The translations under genes and the position numbers were made by a program. A DNA stretch of 64,000 nucleotides from Exiguobacterium sp. 9-2 (GTDB lineage: Bacteria; Bacillota; Bacilli; Exiguobacteriales; Exiguobacteriaceae): NCBI RefSeq assembly GCF_036287235.1, contig NZ_CP142850.1:2323336-2387335 (forward strand), in the 5' to 3' direction. The notes beneath the pieces were generated by a model. The model was not told where the DNA came from, ran no database searches, and worked only from the letters and a program-made list of their open reading frames with translations. This document shows positions 17,852 to 25,755 of this stretch, piece by piece; position 1 is the stretch's first letter; each line of letters begins with the position of its first letter.

Positions 17852-19103
17852 ATAGAATGGCATCTGTCTCTTCTTGAAGATGCACCTCTTTTTGCATAAG
17901 CCACTCCTGACTTTCCGTCAGTAACGCATATGCTCGCGGAAGTGATACACCTAACCGTTGACTGAGCAATTCGAACTGTTCGAAATCACCGCGATCTGCG
18001 CTGATCGCAAGCACTAGACAATCCCGGAACGGATGGTCTTTTCCTTGGAGGACAATCTTCAAGGAATCCTCGATTGGCAATTGATCGATGATGTCGTCAA
18101 TATCAACGGACAATAACGCATCGATATGCGATAACAAGCCGATCATATAGGCACTCTCTTGTTGCAGCGTCCTTGTTTCTGTTGCAAACAACTCACAGAG
18201 CTTTGCGCAATGTAAGGAAGAACGCAGCAACTCATTCGACCATTCATAAGGACTTGCGAGCTTCATTTCACGTAAGACAATCAACGAAATCCAGCTTTTA
18301 AGTTGAGCGAAGCCAAGTAGTGAGATCGCTTGACGAACGGAACTAACTGTATTGCGTAATCCCACTCCCGGAGAATTGATTAGTTGTAATACCTGGATGC
18401 TGATATACGGATTGGCTTCGATTTCATCAATGACTTCATCGTACTTCTCATCCGTATCAAGCCACTTCAGCATCTTTAACAACACCGGCAATTGTGGTGG
18501 AACAGCTTTCCCTTTCATCAGCATCGGTTTAGCATAAAAATAGCCTTGGAACCAGTCATACCCCATATCAAGACAACGTGTATGATCCTCGTGCGTCTCG
18601 ACACGTTCAGCAAGCATCTTAATATGAGGATAATTACGTCGAACGATATGCAAAATGGCACTTTGCTCGCGAGGGGAAATTGCCTCGATGTCGATTTTAA
18701 TTAAATCGATCAACGCAAACAATTCCGCTCCGTGCTGTCGAAGTAAATCTGTCACAAAATCATCTAGTGCTAATGTGAAGCCTGCTTCTTTCCAACTATG
18801 CAGAACCGACAACATTTCAGTATCAATATCAACTGTCTCTAAAATTTCAATGACGAATCGGTTAGGATCTAAATAATGAATCAGATCACTTTTCAACAAA
18901 TCTGACGTAAAGTTGACGAAAAGTTTTTTTCCTTCCGCGACATGTTCCACCCCCATATGGACGAGTGTATTCGTCAATACATCCATCGTCGCTAAATCCC
19001 CATCAAAAATAGTCATTTGTTCAATCGAACGATACAATAATTCAAATGCATCAATTGATCCAACTCGATTAACGATGGGTTGACGTGCTAATAGGATATC
19101 CAT
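17850..19103 (-). CDS. EAL-HDOD signalling protein (YuxH-like)
   Basis: A 417-residue two-domain protein. Residues about 1-200 form an EAL-like domain with a changed signature (AFELLYR instead of EAL-x-R); several other conserved elements are recognisable: EILET, LALDDFVT, LIKIDIE and MLAERVET. Residues about 205-395 form an HDOD domain (QVLQLINSPGVGLRNTVSSV, AISLLGFAQLKSWISLIVL). This fusion is typical of YuxH. Whether it still hydrolyses cyclic di-GMP is doubtful; a binding or scaffold role is as likely. Single-gene unit, convergent with pckA. Confidence 0.85.
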   Translation of the reverse strand: MDILLARQPIVNRVGSIDAFELLYRSIEQMTIFDGDLATMDVLTNTLVHMGVEHVAEGKKLFVNFTSDLLKSDLIHYLDPNRFVIEILETVDIDTEMLSVLHSWKEAGFTLALDDFVTDLLRQHGAELFALIDLIKIDIEAISPREQSAILHIVRRNYPHIKMLAERVETHEDHTRCLDMGYDWFQGYFYAKPMLMKGKAVPPQLPVLLKMLKWLDTDEKYDEVIDEIEANPYISIQVLQLINSPGVGLRNTVSSVRQAISLLGFAQLKSWISLIVLREMKLASPYEWSNELLRSSLHCAKLCELFATETRTLQQESAYMIGLLSHIDALLSVDIDDIIDQLPIEDSLKIVLQGKDHPFRDCLVLAISADRGDFEQFELLSQRLGVSLPRAYALLTESQEWLMQKEVHLQEETDAIL

Positions 19104-19234
19104 CGTTCTCCTGCCCCCTCCATTGTCCTCAGATGGTTTCTATTATATCAAAGTTTACTTTTTAGGAGATTATTGTTTTTTACAATGTATCAATGGTCTG
19201 TTTTTTCAATCTCTATGCTTCATCTTCCAAAATA

Positions 19235-19266
19235 CAAAAAGCAATACGACAAACGTCGTATTGCTT
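19235..19266 (-). terminator. Intrinsic terminator
   Basis: A GCAATACGAC/GTCGTATTGC stem is followed on the minus strand by TTTTTG, just after the ytmA-like gene. Confidence 0.8.
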
Positions 19267-19269
19267 GAA

Positions 19270-20034
19270 TCATGTATCATATCGGTTCCAAATGCCTGTC
19301 TCGAACCAAGTCAAAATATCACGCGTCACACGTAATTTTTCATGGATCGGGAACTGATGTGCATACGCATAAGTCTGAAGCAGGGTTTGGTCGGGATGAC
19401 GTGCAGCATAAGCCGTCGCATGTCGTAAACGAACGTTCTCATCATACGCACCGTGAATCAATAATACTTCACCTTGAGGAGCGACATGAAGCGGCGAGCG
19501 CACCTTATACGCCTCAGGTACGGTGTCTGGTGTCCCCCCCGTATAGCGACGCAACATTTTTTGCATCGTCTTCTGCTCCTCGTAGGTCCATGTCAACTCG
19601 GTCACGCCTGCCCACGACACCGTCCGCGAAACTGGACGATGATGAGCCAGGAGTAATGCCATTTGCCCCCCACGAGAAAATCCGAATGCATGAACATGCG
19701 AGACACGTTGTTGCAACCAATCGAAAGCACTGCATGCGTCTTCGACATCCCGATGTCCGAAATCTTCTTTTCCTGTTCCGCCTAAGTTTCCCCGATAGAA
19801 AGGTGCCATGACGAAAAAACCAGCCTGCGCGAACGCGAGCAGCCGTGTCGGTCGAACCATTCCGATAGATCGTGTGCCACCTCGCAAGTAGAGAATCCCC
19901 TGTCCGTTCGCGACTTGCGGAAGTACGATATAGGCACCGACGCGCTCCCCGTCTGTCGTCGTATAGAACATCCGAAACGTCCGAAACGGACCTTGCCGCG
20001 GAAGTTCAAACCAATCGGCGTTCGCTAAGTACAC
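19270..20034 (-). CDS. Prolyl-oligopeptidase-like alpha/beta hydrolase (YtmA-like)
   Basis: A 254-residue serine hydrolase. The oxyanion region LYLRGGTRSIGMVRP precedes APFYRGNLGGTGKEDFGHRD; the nucleophile elbow is GFSRGG, the acid lies in HGAYDENV and the histidine in YAHQFP. It belongs to the S9/dienelactone-hydrolase-like superfamily and, by sequence pattern and position near pckA, to YtmA. It starts at a GTG (20034) that overlaps the end of ytkD by 29 bases, so the two genes form one operon. A clear ribosome site for this GTG is missing, so the start is less certain. Substrate unknown. Confidence 0.8.
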   Translation of the reverse strand: MYLANADWFELPRQGPFRTFRMFYTTTDGERVGAYIVLPQVANGQGILYLRGGTRSIGMVRPTRLLAFAQAGFFVMAPFYRGNLGGTGKEDFGHRDVEDACSAFDWLQQRVSHVHAFGFSRGGQMALLLAHHRPVSRTVSWAGVTELTWTYEEQKTMQKMLRRYTGGTPDTVPEAYKVRSPLHVAPQGEVLLIHGAYDENVRLRHATAYAARHPDQTLLQTYAYAHQFPIHEKLRVTRDILTWFETGIWNRYDT

Positions 20035-20479
20035 GGAGTGTCTCTGGAAGGACGCGGTCCTTCATCATGAAACTGTATTGTCGGTTCGTATCGAGACGAT
20101 CAGGGAGTTCCTCGAACAGAAAAGCACCATCTGTTTCATCTACAGCCAAATGGGATGACAGCGATTCGATTTGCGCGAAGTAGATATTTTTAATGATCGT
20201 ATCCCCTTTTCCGGCAACACGATATTGCCCGATGTACTTCAAGGAATCGATTTTTCCGCCTGTCTCTTCCATCACTTCACGACGTGCGGCTTCTTCTGCC
20301 GTTTCACCCGGTTCAACCTTCCCACCCGGAAATTCATATCCGCGTTGCTTATGATGGGTCAGCAACCATTTCCCTTCGTACACGGCAATGACCCACACAT
20401 GTAGAGGGCGATCCGAGAACGGATGGTCCTCAAAACTTAACTCCACTTGATTTTGATAATAATCCAAGAATGTAATCAC
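20006..20479 (-). CDS. ytkD: Nudix hydrolase YtkD (MutT-like)
   Basis: A 157-residue Nudix protein. The Nudix box GGKVEPGETAEEAARREVMEETG is spread over about 23 residues with all catalytic glutamates present. YtkD of Bacillus hydrolyses oxidised dGTP and other nucleoside triphosphates, guarding DNA and RNA. The start is set at GTG 20479 because its N-terminus aligns with that of Bacillus YtkD and CACCTC (20487-20492) gives GAGGTG seven bases upstream; frames to 20494 or 20512 would include the ribosome site. It is the first gene of the operon with the ytmA-like gene. Confidence 0.88.
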   Translation of the reverse strand: MITFLDYYQNQVELSFEDHPFSDRPLHVWVIAVYEGKWLLTHHKQRGYEFPGGKVEPGETAEEAARREVMEETGGKIDSLKYIGQYRVAGKGDTIIKNIYFAQIESLSSHLAVDETDGAFLFEELPDRLDTNRQYSFMMKDRVLPETLRVLSERRLV

Positions 20480-20602
20480 GTACGTGCACCTCATTTCTTC
20501 TTCTAACTTCACTTTACCTGTTTCACGGGTATTCTAAAAGTGAAAACGCTAGGATTGCCTATAAATCTGGAAAATGATTACTCGTCCTCATCTCGTGAAC
20601 GT

Positions 20603-20643
20603 AAAAAAAACAGCCGATGTTCCACTAAGGAACAATCGACTGT
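20603..20643 (-). terminator. Terminator of pgi
   Basis: An ACAGTCGATTGTTCC-type stem pairs with GGAACATCGGCTGT around a 4-base loop, followed on the minus strand by eight T. Confidence 0.9.
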
Positions 20644-20652
20644 CGTTTTGTA

Positions 20653-22002
20653 TTACTTCAAACGTGCTTCGAGTTCTGCTTTTTCTGCTTCGAATCCTGG
20701 TTTTCCAAGAAGAGCGAACATATTTTTCTTGTACGCTTCGACGCCTGGCTGATCGAATGGATTTACTCCAAGGAGGTAACCACTCATCGCACATGCTTTT
20801 TCGAAGAAGTAGAACAGGAATCCGAGGTGATACGGTGTCATCTCTGGAAGTTCGACTGTCAGGTTCGGAACTTGTCCGTCCGTGTGCGCAAGCAATGTGC
20901 CTTCTGCTGCCTTATCGTTGACGAACTGAATCGACTGTCCTGCGAGGAAGTTCAATCCATCAAGGTCCTGAGCGTCTTCTTCAATCGTCAACGCGTGACG
21001 CGCTTGTCCGACTTTAATGACTGTCTCAAACAGATCACGACGACCTTCTTGGACATATTGTCCCATTGAATGAAGATCGGTCGAGAAATCAACTGCTGCT
21101 GGGAAAATCCCTTTGAAGTCTTTTCCTTCAGATTCGCCGTACAATTGCTTCCACCACTCTGATACGTAATGAAGTGCTGGTTCGTAGTTGACGAGTAGCT
21201 CGATCGTTTTCCCTTTCGCATACAATGCATTTCGGACGACTGCGTATTGGTACGCTTCGTTGTCAGCTAAGTTTTCGCTCGCGTAGCGCTCTTGTGCGTC
21301 ACGTGCCCCTTGCATTAACTCTTCGATCGAAATTCCTGCTGCTGCGATCGGTAATAGACCAACTGGCGTTAACACAGAGAAACGTCCGCCGACATCATCT
21401 GGAATAACGAATGTTTCGTATCCTTCAGAATCTGCGAGTGTTTTTAATGCACCGCGGGCTTTGTCCGTTGTTGCGTAAATCCGGTGTTTCGCTTCTGCTT
21501 TACCGTACTTTTCTTCCATGAATGCTTTCAAGAGACGGAACGAGATTGCTGGTTCTGTCGTCGTACCTGATTTCGAGATAATGTTGACCGATACATCTTT
21601 TCCTTCAAGTACTTCAAATAAATCATGCAGATACGTTGATGAGATATTATGCCCTGCATAGATGATTTGTGGTGCTTTACGCTCGTCTTTTGATAACAAG
21701 TTATGGAATGAGTGTCCGAGCATCTCGATTGCCGCACGTGCACCGAGATACGAACCGCCGATTCCGACGACTAGCAACACATCAGAATCCGACTTGATTT
21801 TTTCTGCAGACGCTTGGATACGTGCAAACTCCGCTTGATCGTAGTTCGTCGGAAGATCTACCCATCCTAAGAAATCACTTCCTGCACCTGTTCCTGCATG
21901 AATCGCATGGTGGAGCGTCTTTACGGTCTCCGTCATGTGTTCTACTTCATGTTGACCTACGAATTGTAGGGCTTTCGAATAATCAAAACGTACTGTTGAC
22001 AT
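20653..22002 (-). CDS. pgi: Glucose-6-phosphate isomerase
   Basis: A 449-residue phosphoglucose isomerase interconverting glucose 6-phosphate and fructose 6-phosphate. The signatures [34 protein letters not shown] and [17 protein letters not shown] are intact, as is the late [19 protein letters not shown]. Length matches Bacillus Pgi (about 450). The ATG at 22002 has AAGGAGG upstream; the longer frame to 22062 starts inside an inverted repeat. It follows the alcohol dehydrogenase gene as in the pgi/yug region of Bacillus. Confidence 0.98.
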   Translation of the reverse strand: MSTVRFDYSKALQFVGQHEVEHMTETVKTLHHAIHAGTGAGSDFLGWVDLPTNYDQAEFARIQASAEKIKSDSDVLLVVGIGGSYLGARAAIEMLGHSFHNLLSKDERKAPQIIYAGHNISSTYLHDLFEVLEGKDVSVNIISKSGTTTEPAISFRLLKAFMEEKYGKAEAKHRIYATTDKARGALKTLADSEGYETFVIPDDVGGRFSVLTPVGLLPIAAAGISIEELMQGARDAQERYASENLADNEAYQYAVVRNALYAKGKTIELLVNYEPALHYVSEWWKQLYGESEGKDFKGIFPAAVDFSTDLHSMGQYVQEGRRDLFETVIKVGQARHALTIEEDAQDLDGLNFLAGQSIQFVNDKAAEGTLLAHTDGQVPNLTVELPEMTPYHLGFLFYFFEKACAMSGYLLGVNPFDQPGVEAYKKNMFALLGKPGFEAEKAELEARLK

Positions 22003-22036
22003 GCCATCGTCCTCCTTATTCATTCGCAACGAAATG

Positions 22037-22074
22037 CGACCTTCCTTTTCATTAAAACGCAAGAAGGAAGGTCG
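22037..22074. repeat. 11-base perfect inverted repeat upstream of pgi
   Basis: CGACCTTCCTT (22037-22047) and AAGGAAGGTCG (22064-22074) are perfect complements with a 16-base spacer. There is no T-run on either side, so it is a poor intrinsic terminator. It lies in the pgi leader and could be an RNA hairpin or protein site. Confidence 0.8.
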
Positions 22075-22115
22075 TTCAAGTCTTTTGTGAAAAGATTAGC
22101 AAATGTTACGAGTTG

Positions 22116-23282
22116 TTATAGGGCAGCTGTCACGATTTGACGAACATCCTCGTTTCCGAGTGATTTGAAGTTTCCGAAGTCGCCGCGAGTCATTGCTGAC
22201 TTGACGATTGAATCGACTGTATCTTCTTTGATGTCGTAATCCGCAAGACGGTTTGGTGCGCCGAGTGATGTCCAGAAAGCACTAATCGCGTCGATTGTCG
22301 CATGTGCTGCTTCCATCTCTGATTTACCTTCCGTGTCGACGTTAAAGACGTTCTCACCGAGTGTGACGAAACGATGTGCGTTTGATTCGTCGAGTACGTG
22401 GCGCATCCAGTTCGGGAAGAGAATGGCGAGTCCACCTGCATGTGGGATGTCATGAACAGCCGAGACAGCATGTTCGATGTTGTGTGATGCCCAGTCGCCG
22501 CGTGCTCCCATTTGAAGAACACCGTTGAGCGCCATCGTACCAGCGAAGAGAATTGTTCCACGAAGTTCCACGTTTTCGAGATCGTTAACGAGTTTTGGTG
22601 CTGCTTCGACGACTGCTTTCATGACACCTTCTGTCATGCGTTCTTGAACCGGTGCATGTGCAGGATGGAAGTATTGTTCGAGACAGTGACTCATCATATC
22701 GACGATACCGTAGATCGTTTGATCTTTCGGTACGCTGACTGTGTATTTTGGATCAAGAATTGAGAATGTTGGGTACGTAAGCGGACTACCCCAACCATAT
22801 TTCTCTTGTGTTTTCCAGTTCGTGATGACCGATCCTGAGTTCATCTCAGAACCTGTTGCTGCAAGCGTCAAGACTGTTCCGAATGGGATGACTGTTTTGG
22901 GTGTCGCTTTACCGATGACGAGATCCCATGCTTCGCCTTCATACGGGATACCTGCTGCGATCAATTTCGTGCAGTCGATGACAGAACCGCCACCAAGTGC
23001 AAGTAATGCGTCAACGCCTGCTTCACGTGCAATTTTTATTCCGCGTTCTGCAGTTTCGATGCGCGGGTTCGGTTCGACACCGTCGCATTCGACGTACTCG
23101 ATTCCTGCCGCATTGAGTTCACGTGTGACATCATCGTAGACGCCGTTACGTTTAATACTTCCACCGCCAAAGACGAGCATGACTTTCTTCGCACCGAGTG
23201 CTTCGAGTTGTGGTTTCAGTTGGCTGACTTGACCGTCACCAAAAATAAGTCTTGTTGGATTGCGATATTCAAAGTTTTCCAT
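22116..23282 (-). CDS. Iron-containing alcohol dehydrogenase (YugJ/butanol dehydrogenase type)
   Basis: A 388-residue group III alcohol dehydrogenase. The nucleotide motif [18 protein letters not shown] and the metal-site segments HCLEQYFHP and [16 protein letters not shown] (histidine ligands) are present. The group reduces aldehydes with NAD(P)H, for example butyraldehyde. In Bacillus the neighbours pgi and yugI flank yugJ/yugK genes of this kind. The ATG at 23282 has GAGGAGG upstream; the longer frame to 23561 crosses the yugI terminator and overlaps the yugI coding region, and is rejected. Confidence 0.92.
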   Translation of the reverse strand: MENFEYRNPTRLIFGDGQVSQLKPQLEALGAKKVMLVFGGGSIKRNGVYDDVTRELNAAGIEYVECDGVEPNPRIETAERGIKIAREAGVDALLALGGGSVIDCTKLIAAGIPYEGEAWDLVIGKATPKTVIPFGTVLTLAATGSEMNSGSVITNWKTQEKYGWGSPLTYPTFSILDPKYTVSVPKDQTIYGIVDMMSHCLEQYFHPAHAPVQERMTEGVMKAVVEAAPKLVNDLENVELRGTILFAGTMALNGVLQMGARGDWASHNIEHAVSAVHDIPHAGGLAILFPNWMRHVLDESNAHRFVTLGENVFNVDTEGKSEMEAAHATIDAISAFWTSLGAPNRLADYDIKEDTVDSIVKSAMTRGDFGNFKSLGNEDVRQIVTAAL

Positions 23283-23376
23283 CTGTGTTGCCTCCTCAAT
23301 AAGTAATGAACACCTTACATTATCCACACATTCCCCTTTCGCATCTAATTTAATGCTTATTGTATGTAACAATCGC

Positions 23377-23410
23377 AAAAAAAAAGAGAACCGACCGATG
23401 TCGATTCTCT
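23377..23410 (-). terminator. Terminator of the S1-domain gene
   Basis: A GAGAA-CGA/TCG-TTCTC stem with a 6-base loop is followed on the minus strand by nine T. Confidence 0.8.
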
Positions 23411-23418
23411 CATGTGGC

Positions 23419-23811
23419 TTATTTTTGGAAGTTTGATTTTTCAATCCATTCTTCCAATTTACCTTTAAGAACGTTGAATCCAGGTGCTTCTTCTTGTTTG
23501 AAAGCAGGACCTGCATCGCGACGTCCAGCGTTTTTGCGTGGACCTTTCGCGCGTGCTTCACGTTTTGGAGCTTCCTGAGTTGCTTTGATCGAAAGCTTCA
23601 TTTTTTTGTTAGCTTCGTCGATGTCGAGAACTTTAACAGTTACTTCATCGCCAACTTTTACGTAATCGTTGATGTCTTTTACGTAATCGTGTGAGATTTC
23701 TGAAATGTGGACGAGACCTTGTGTTTGCTCGTCAAGTGCTACGAAAGCACCGAAGTTTTGAATACCAGTTACTTTACCAGTAACGACTTGGTCTTTTTCA
23801 AAGTTTGCCAT
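23419..23811 (-). CDS. yugI: S1-domain RNA-binding protein (YugI/GSP13-like)
   Basis: A 130-residue protein. Residues 1-75 form a full S1 RNA-binding domain ([47 protein letters not shown]). A basic linker rich in Arg and Lys follows ([17 protein letters not shown]), then a short acidic-helical tail. This is the layout of YugI, general stress protein 13, which associates with ribosomes. A TATAAT-like stretch lies upstream near 23850. It is a single-gene unit ahead of the alcohol dehydrogenase gene. Confidence 0.9.
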   Translation of the reverse strand: MANFEKDQVVTGKVTGIQNFGAFVALDEQTQGLVHISEISHDYVKDINDYVKVGDEVTVKVLDIDEANKKMKLSIKATQEAPKREARAKGPRKNAGRRDAGPAFKQEEAPGFNVLKGKLEEWIEKSNFQK

Positions 23812-24060
23812 AATGTATACACTCCCTAACTAAATTCATCAACTTATAATAACACACTTTTCTTGTATCGTAAAAAATATTTTTGGAATTTGTTTATTTT
23901 TTATTTCACAAGGGAACATTTTAGTAGCAAGACTTCAAGTATTCCCCCTGATTCTGCCGAACTTTCCGAGTTCGGCCCTTTTTTTGTTCTTTTACTCAAT
24001 TGACCTAAAAAACAGATACCGAAAAGTGATGTGAGCGACTTTCAAAACGCTCTAATAAAA
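23812..24060. other. Non-coding AT-rich stretch with an orphan plus-strand terminator
   Basis: No open reading frame with a ribosome site is visible here. 23840-23930 is strongly AT-rich. A strong plus-strand terminator at 23956-23985 has no plus-strand gene upstream, which raises the possibility of a small RNA between about 23880 and 23985. Confidence 0.5.
23956..23985 (+). terminator. Orphan intrinsic terminator
   Basis: GCCGAACT and AGTTCGGC form a perfect 8-base-pair stem around a TTCCG loop, followed by CC and seven T. The minus strand has no T-run. No annotated plus-strand gene precedes it. Confidence 0.85.
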
Positions 24061-24185
24061 ACAGACAGTCTCGGTCTGCTCGCTTTCCGCGGACAAGCCC
24101 TCATGCCGCTTCAGATGCGTCGCATCTTCCAGGGTCATGACGACTTGTTTTTCCGCAGGAGTCGAGCAGAACCTCACCTGTCCTA
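24061..24185. repeat. Interspersed palindromic element, copy 1
   Basis: An imperfect palindrome. Outer arms CTGCTCG (24076-24082) and CGAGCAG (24163-24169) pair, ACAAG pairs with CTTGT further in, and AGATGCG/CGCATCT forms a perfect apical stem (24113-24127). The parts CGCTTTCCGCGG on one side and TTCCGCAGGAGTC on the other recur, in opposite orientation, in the element at 47512-47640. As far as I recall, similar elements occur between genes in many Bacillaceae. It lies about 50 bases beyond the nrdB stop. Confidence 0.7.
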
Positions 24186-24236
24186 GCGTAAAGGAAATAT
24201 AGAGTAGAAGCAATCATCAATTGATCTAATTAATCC

Positions 24237-25280
24237 TTACAGGTCATCGAATCCATTCGCATCCGTTACTTTCGCATATGAACGTGATTTTTGTTCGAAG
24301 AAGTCTGATTTCGTCGCGTTCATCGAATCATCTGAATACGCCCGAATCCATGGCATGACGTCTTCGTCGTGTCCTTCGTAAAGATCCGACAAACCGATAA
24401 CGCGAAGACGTTTATTCGCGAGATATTTGACGTAGTCACGCATTTCACTAACATCAAGACCATCTAGATCACGCAAGACATATTCGCTCCACTCGATTTC
24501 AAGATCCACGGCACGCTTGAACGTGTCGTAGACGAATTGTGTGAATGAGCCATCTGCATCGATTTCTGGATGCTCCGACAAGACAGCACGTAATAACTGG
24601 CTGATGAAGTACGAGTGTTGCAATTCATCACGTTGAATATAGCTGATCATCGTCGATGTTCCGACCATCTTCTGATGGCGCGCTAGGTTATAGAAGAAAG
24701 CAAAGCCAGAATAGAAGTTGATCCCTTCAAGAACGATTGAAGCAACGAGTGATTTCGCGAAGTTCTCTGGCGTCCGGTCATTTTGGAAATCTTCGTATAA
24801 ATCAAGAATGAATGCATTACGCTTCATGACCATGTCATCGTCTTTCGCGATATCGAAAATCCGGTTTTGTTCAGCCAATGGAACTAAGCTGGATAAGACG
24901 TAGCTATACGATTGATTATGAACTACTTCCTGTTGTGCGATGATGGCGAGAATCGCATGAACGGATGAATCCGATGTAAACATCGCTGATTCCAAGATGT
25001 AGCGTGTCTGAACCGAGTCAAGGATCGAGAGTAGCCCAATGATTCGTTTGAATGCATCTTGTTCCCGTTCGCTCAGTTGATTCCATTGTTGCATGTCTTT
25101 TGACATTGAAATCTCATCTGGAATCCAAAAGTTCGATAACAGTTGTTTGTAAATCGAATAAAACTGTGGATACGCAATGTCGTTCCAGTTGACGATGGCA
25201 CTTGTTTCGCCACCGATGATCGCTGTCGCGCGATTTGGATGACGTGCATCAAGCAGTTTGATTTTTTGTAGCTGTTCCAT
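24237..25280 (-). CDS. nrdB: Ribonucleotide reductase, small (beta) subunit, class I
   Basis: A 347-residue radical-generating subunit. The six metal ligands can be placed: D88, E118, H121, E185, E219 and H222, with the radical tyrosine Y125 in HNQSYSYV. Together with the large subunit it makes deoxyribonucleotides. The C-terminal tail (ending VTDANGFDDL) would contact the alpha subunit. The ATG overlaps the end of the flavodoxin gene by 32 bases and has an AAGGAG site, so it is the third gene of one operon. Iron or manganese use cannot be told from sequence. Confidence 0.92.
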   Translation of the reverse strand: MEQLQKIKLLDARHPNRATAIIGGETSAIVNWNDIAYPQFYSIYKQLLSNFWIPDEISMSKDMQQWNQLSEREQDAFKRIIGLLSILDSVQTRYILESAMFTSDSSVHAILAIIAQQEVVHNQSYSYVLSSLVPLAEQNRIFDIAKDDDMVMKRNAFILDLYEDFQNDRTPENFAKSLVASIVLEGINFYSGFAFFYNLARHQKMVGTSTMISYIQRDELQHSYFISQLLRAVLSEHPEIDADGSFTQFVYDTFKRAVDLEIEWSEYVLRDLDGLDVSEMRDYVKYLANKRLRVIGLSDLYEGHDEDVMPWIRAYSDDSMNATKSDFFEQKSRSYAKVTDANGFDDL

Positions 25281-25737
25281 GTGCTTCGACTCCTTCTTGC
25301 TGTAATTGAAGAATGGTCCGTCTTGTCCATTCCTTGACGAGATGCGGGCGATTGCGTGGTGACTGTTCGATTTTCAACAGTTCTCCGGCAAGCGGGACCC
25401 CGAATTTCGAGAGGTGATACGCCATCTCATCGACGGCGCGACAATATTTGACGAACATCTTATCCCCTGTTCCAAAAACAGCTGCCTGCGGAATCGCATG
25501 CGTGCTCTCCTTCAAAACCGTTCTAAGACAGTCGCGCATATCGTCGGGTAATTGCCCATCTCCCCACGTATACGAACCAAAATAGACGATATCATAAGGC
25601 ATTAACTGATACGTCGTCACTTCGTCCGCAAACAACATCGTCGGCTCGATTCCCATCTCAGAACACGTCTTCGCGACGAGTTCTGCCACCTCCTCCGTGT
25701 TTCCACTCAATGACGCATATACGATTGCTGCCTTCAT
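25249..25737 (-). CDS. Flavodoxin inside the nrd operon
   Basis: A 162-residue flavodoxin. The FMN phosphate loop is YASLSGNTEEVAELV near the N-terminus; the aromatic loop segment GSYTWGDGQLPDDMRD and the GTGDKMFVKYCRAVDEM segment follow. These features match long-type flavodoxins and differ from Bacillus NrdI, which lacks the TWGDG loop. Its place between the large and small reductase genes suggests electron delivery for cofactor assembly or repair of the radical subunit. It is followed by nrdB with a 32-base overlap and preceded by nrdA at 18 bases. Confidence 0.88.
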   Translation of the reverse strand: MKAAIVYASLSGNTEEVAELVAKTCSEMGIEPTMLFADEVTTYQLMPYDIVYFGSYTWGDGQLPDDMRDCLRTVLKESTHAIPQAAVFGTGDKMFVKYCRAVDEMAYHLSKFGVPLAGELLKIEQSPRNRPHLVKEWTRRTILQLQQEGVEAHGTATKNQTA

Positions 25738-25755
25738 GATATCGTCCTCCTTATC

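Noticed and set aside
22116-23561. Longer start for the iron alcohol dehydrogenase
   Set aside because: The extra 93 residues cross the yugI terminator and overlap the yugI coding region; the ATG at 23282 has a strong ribosome site.
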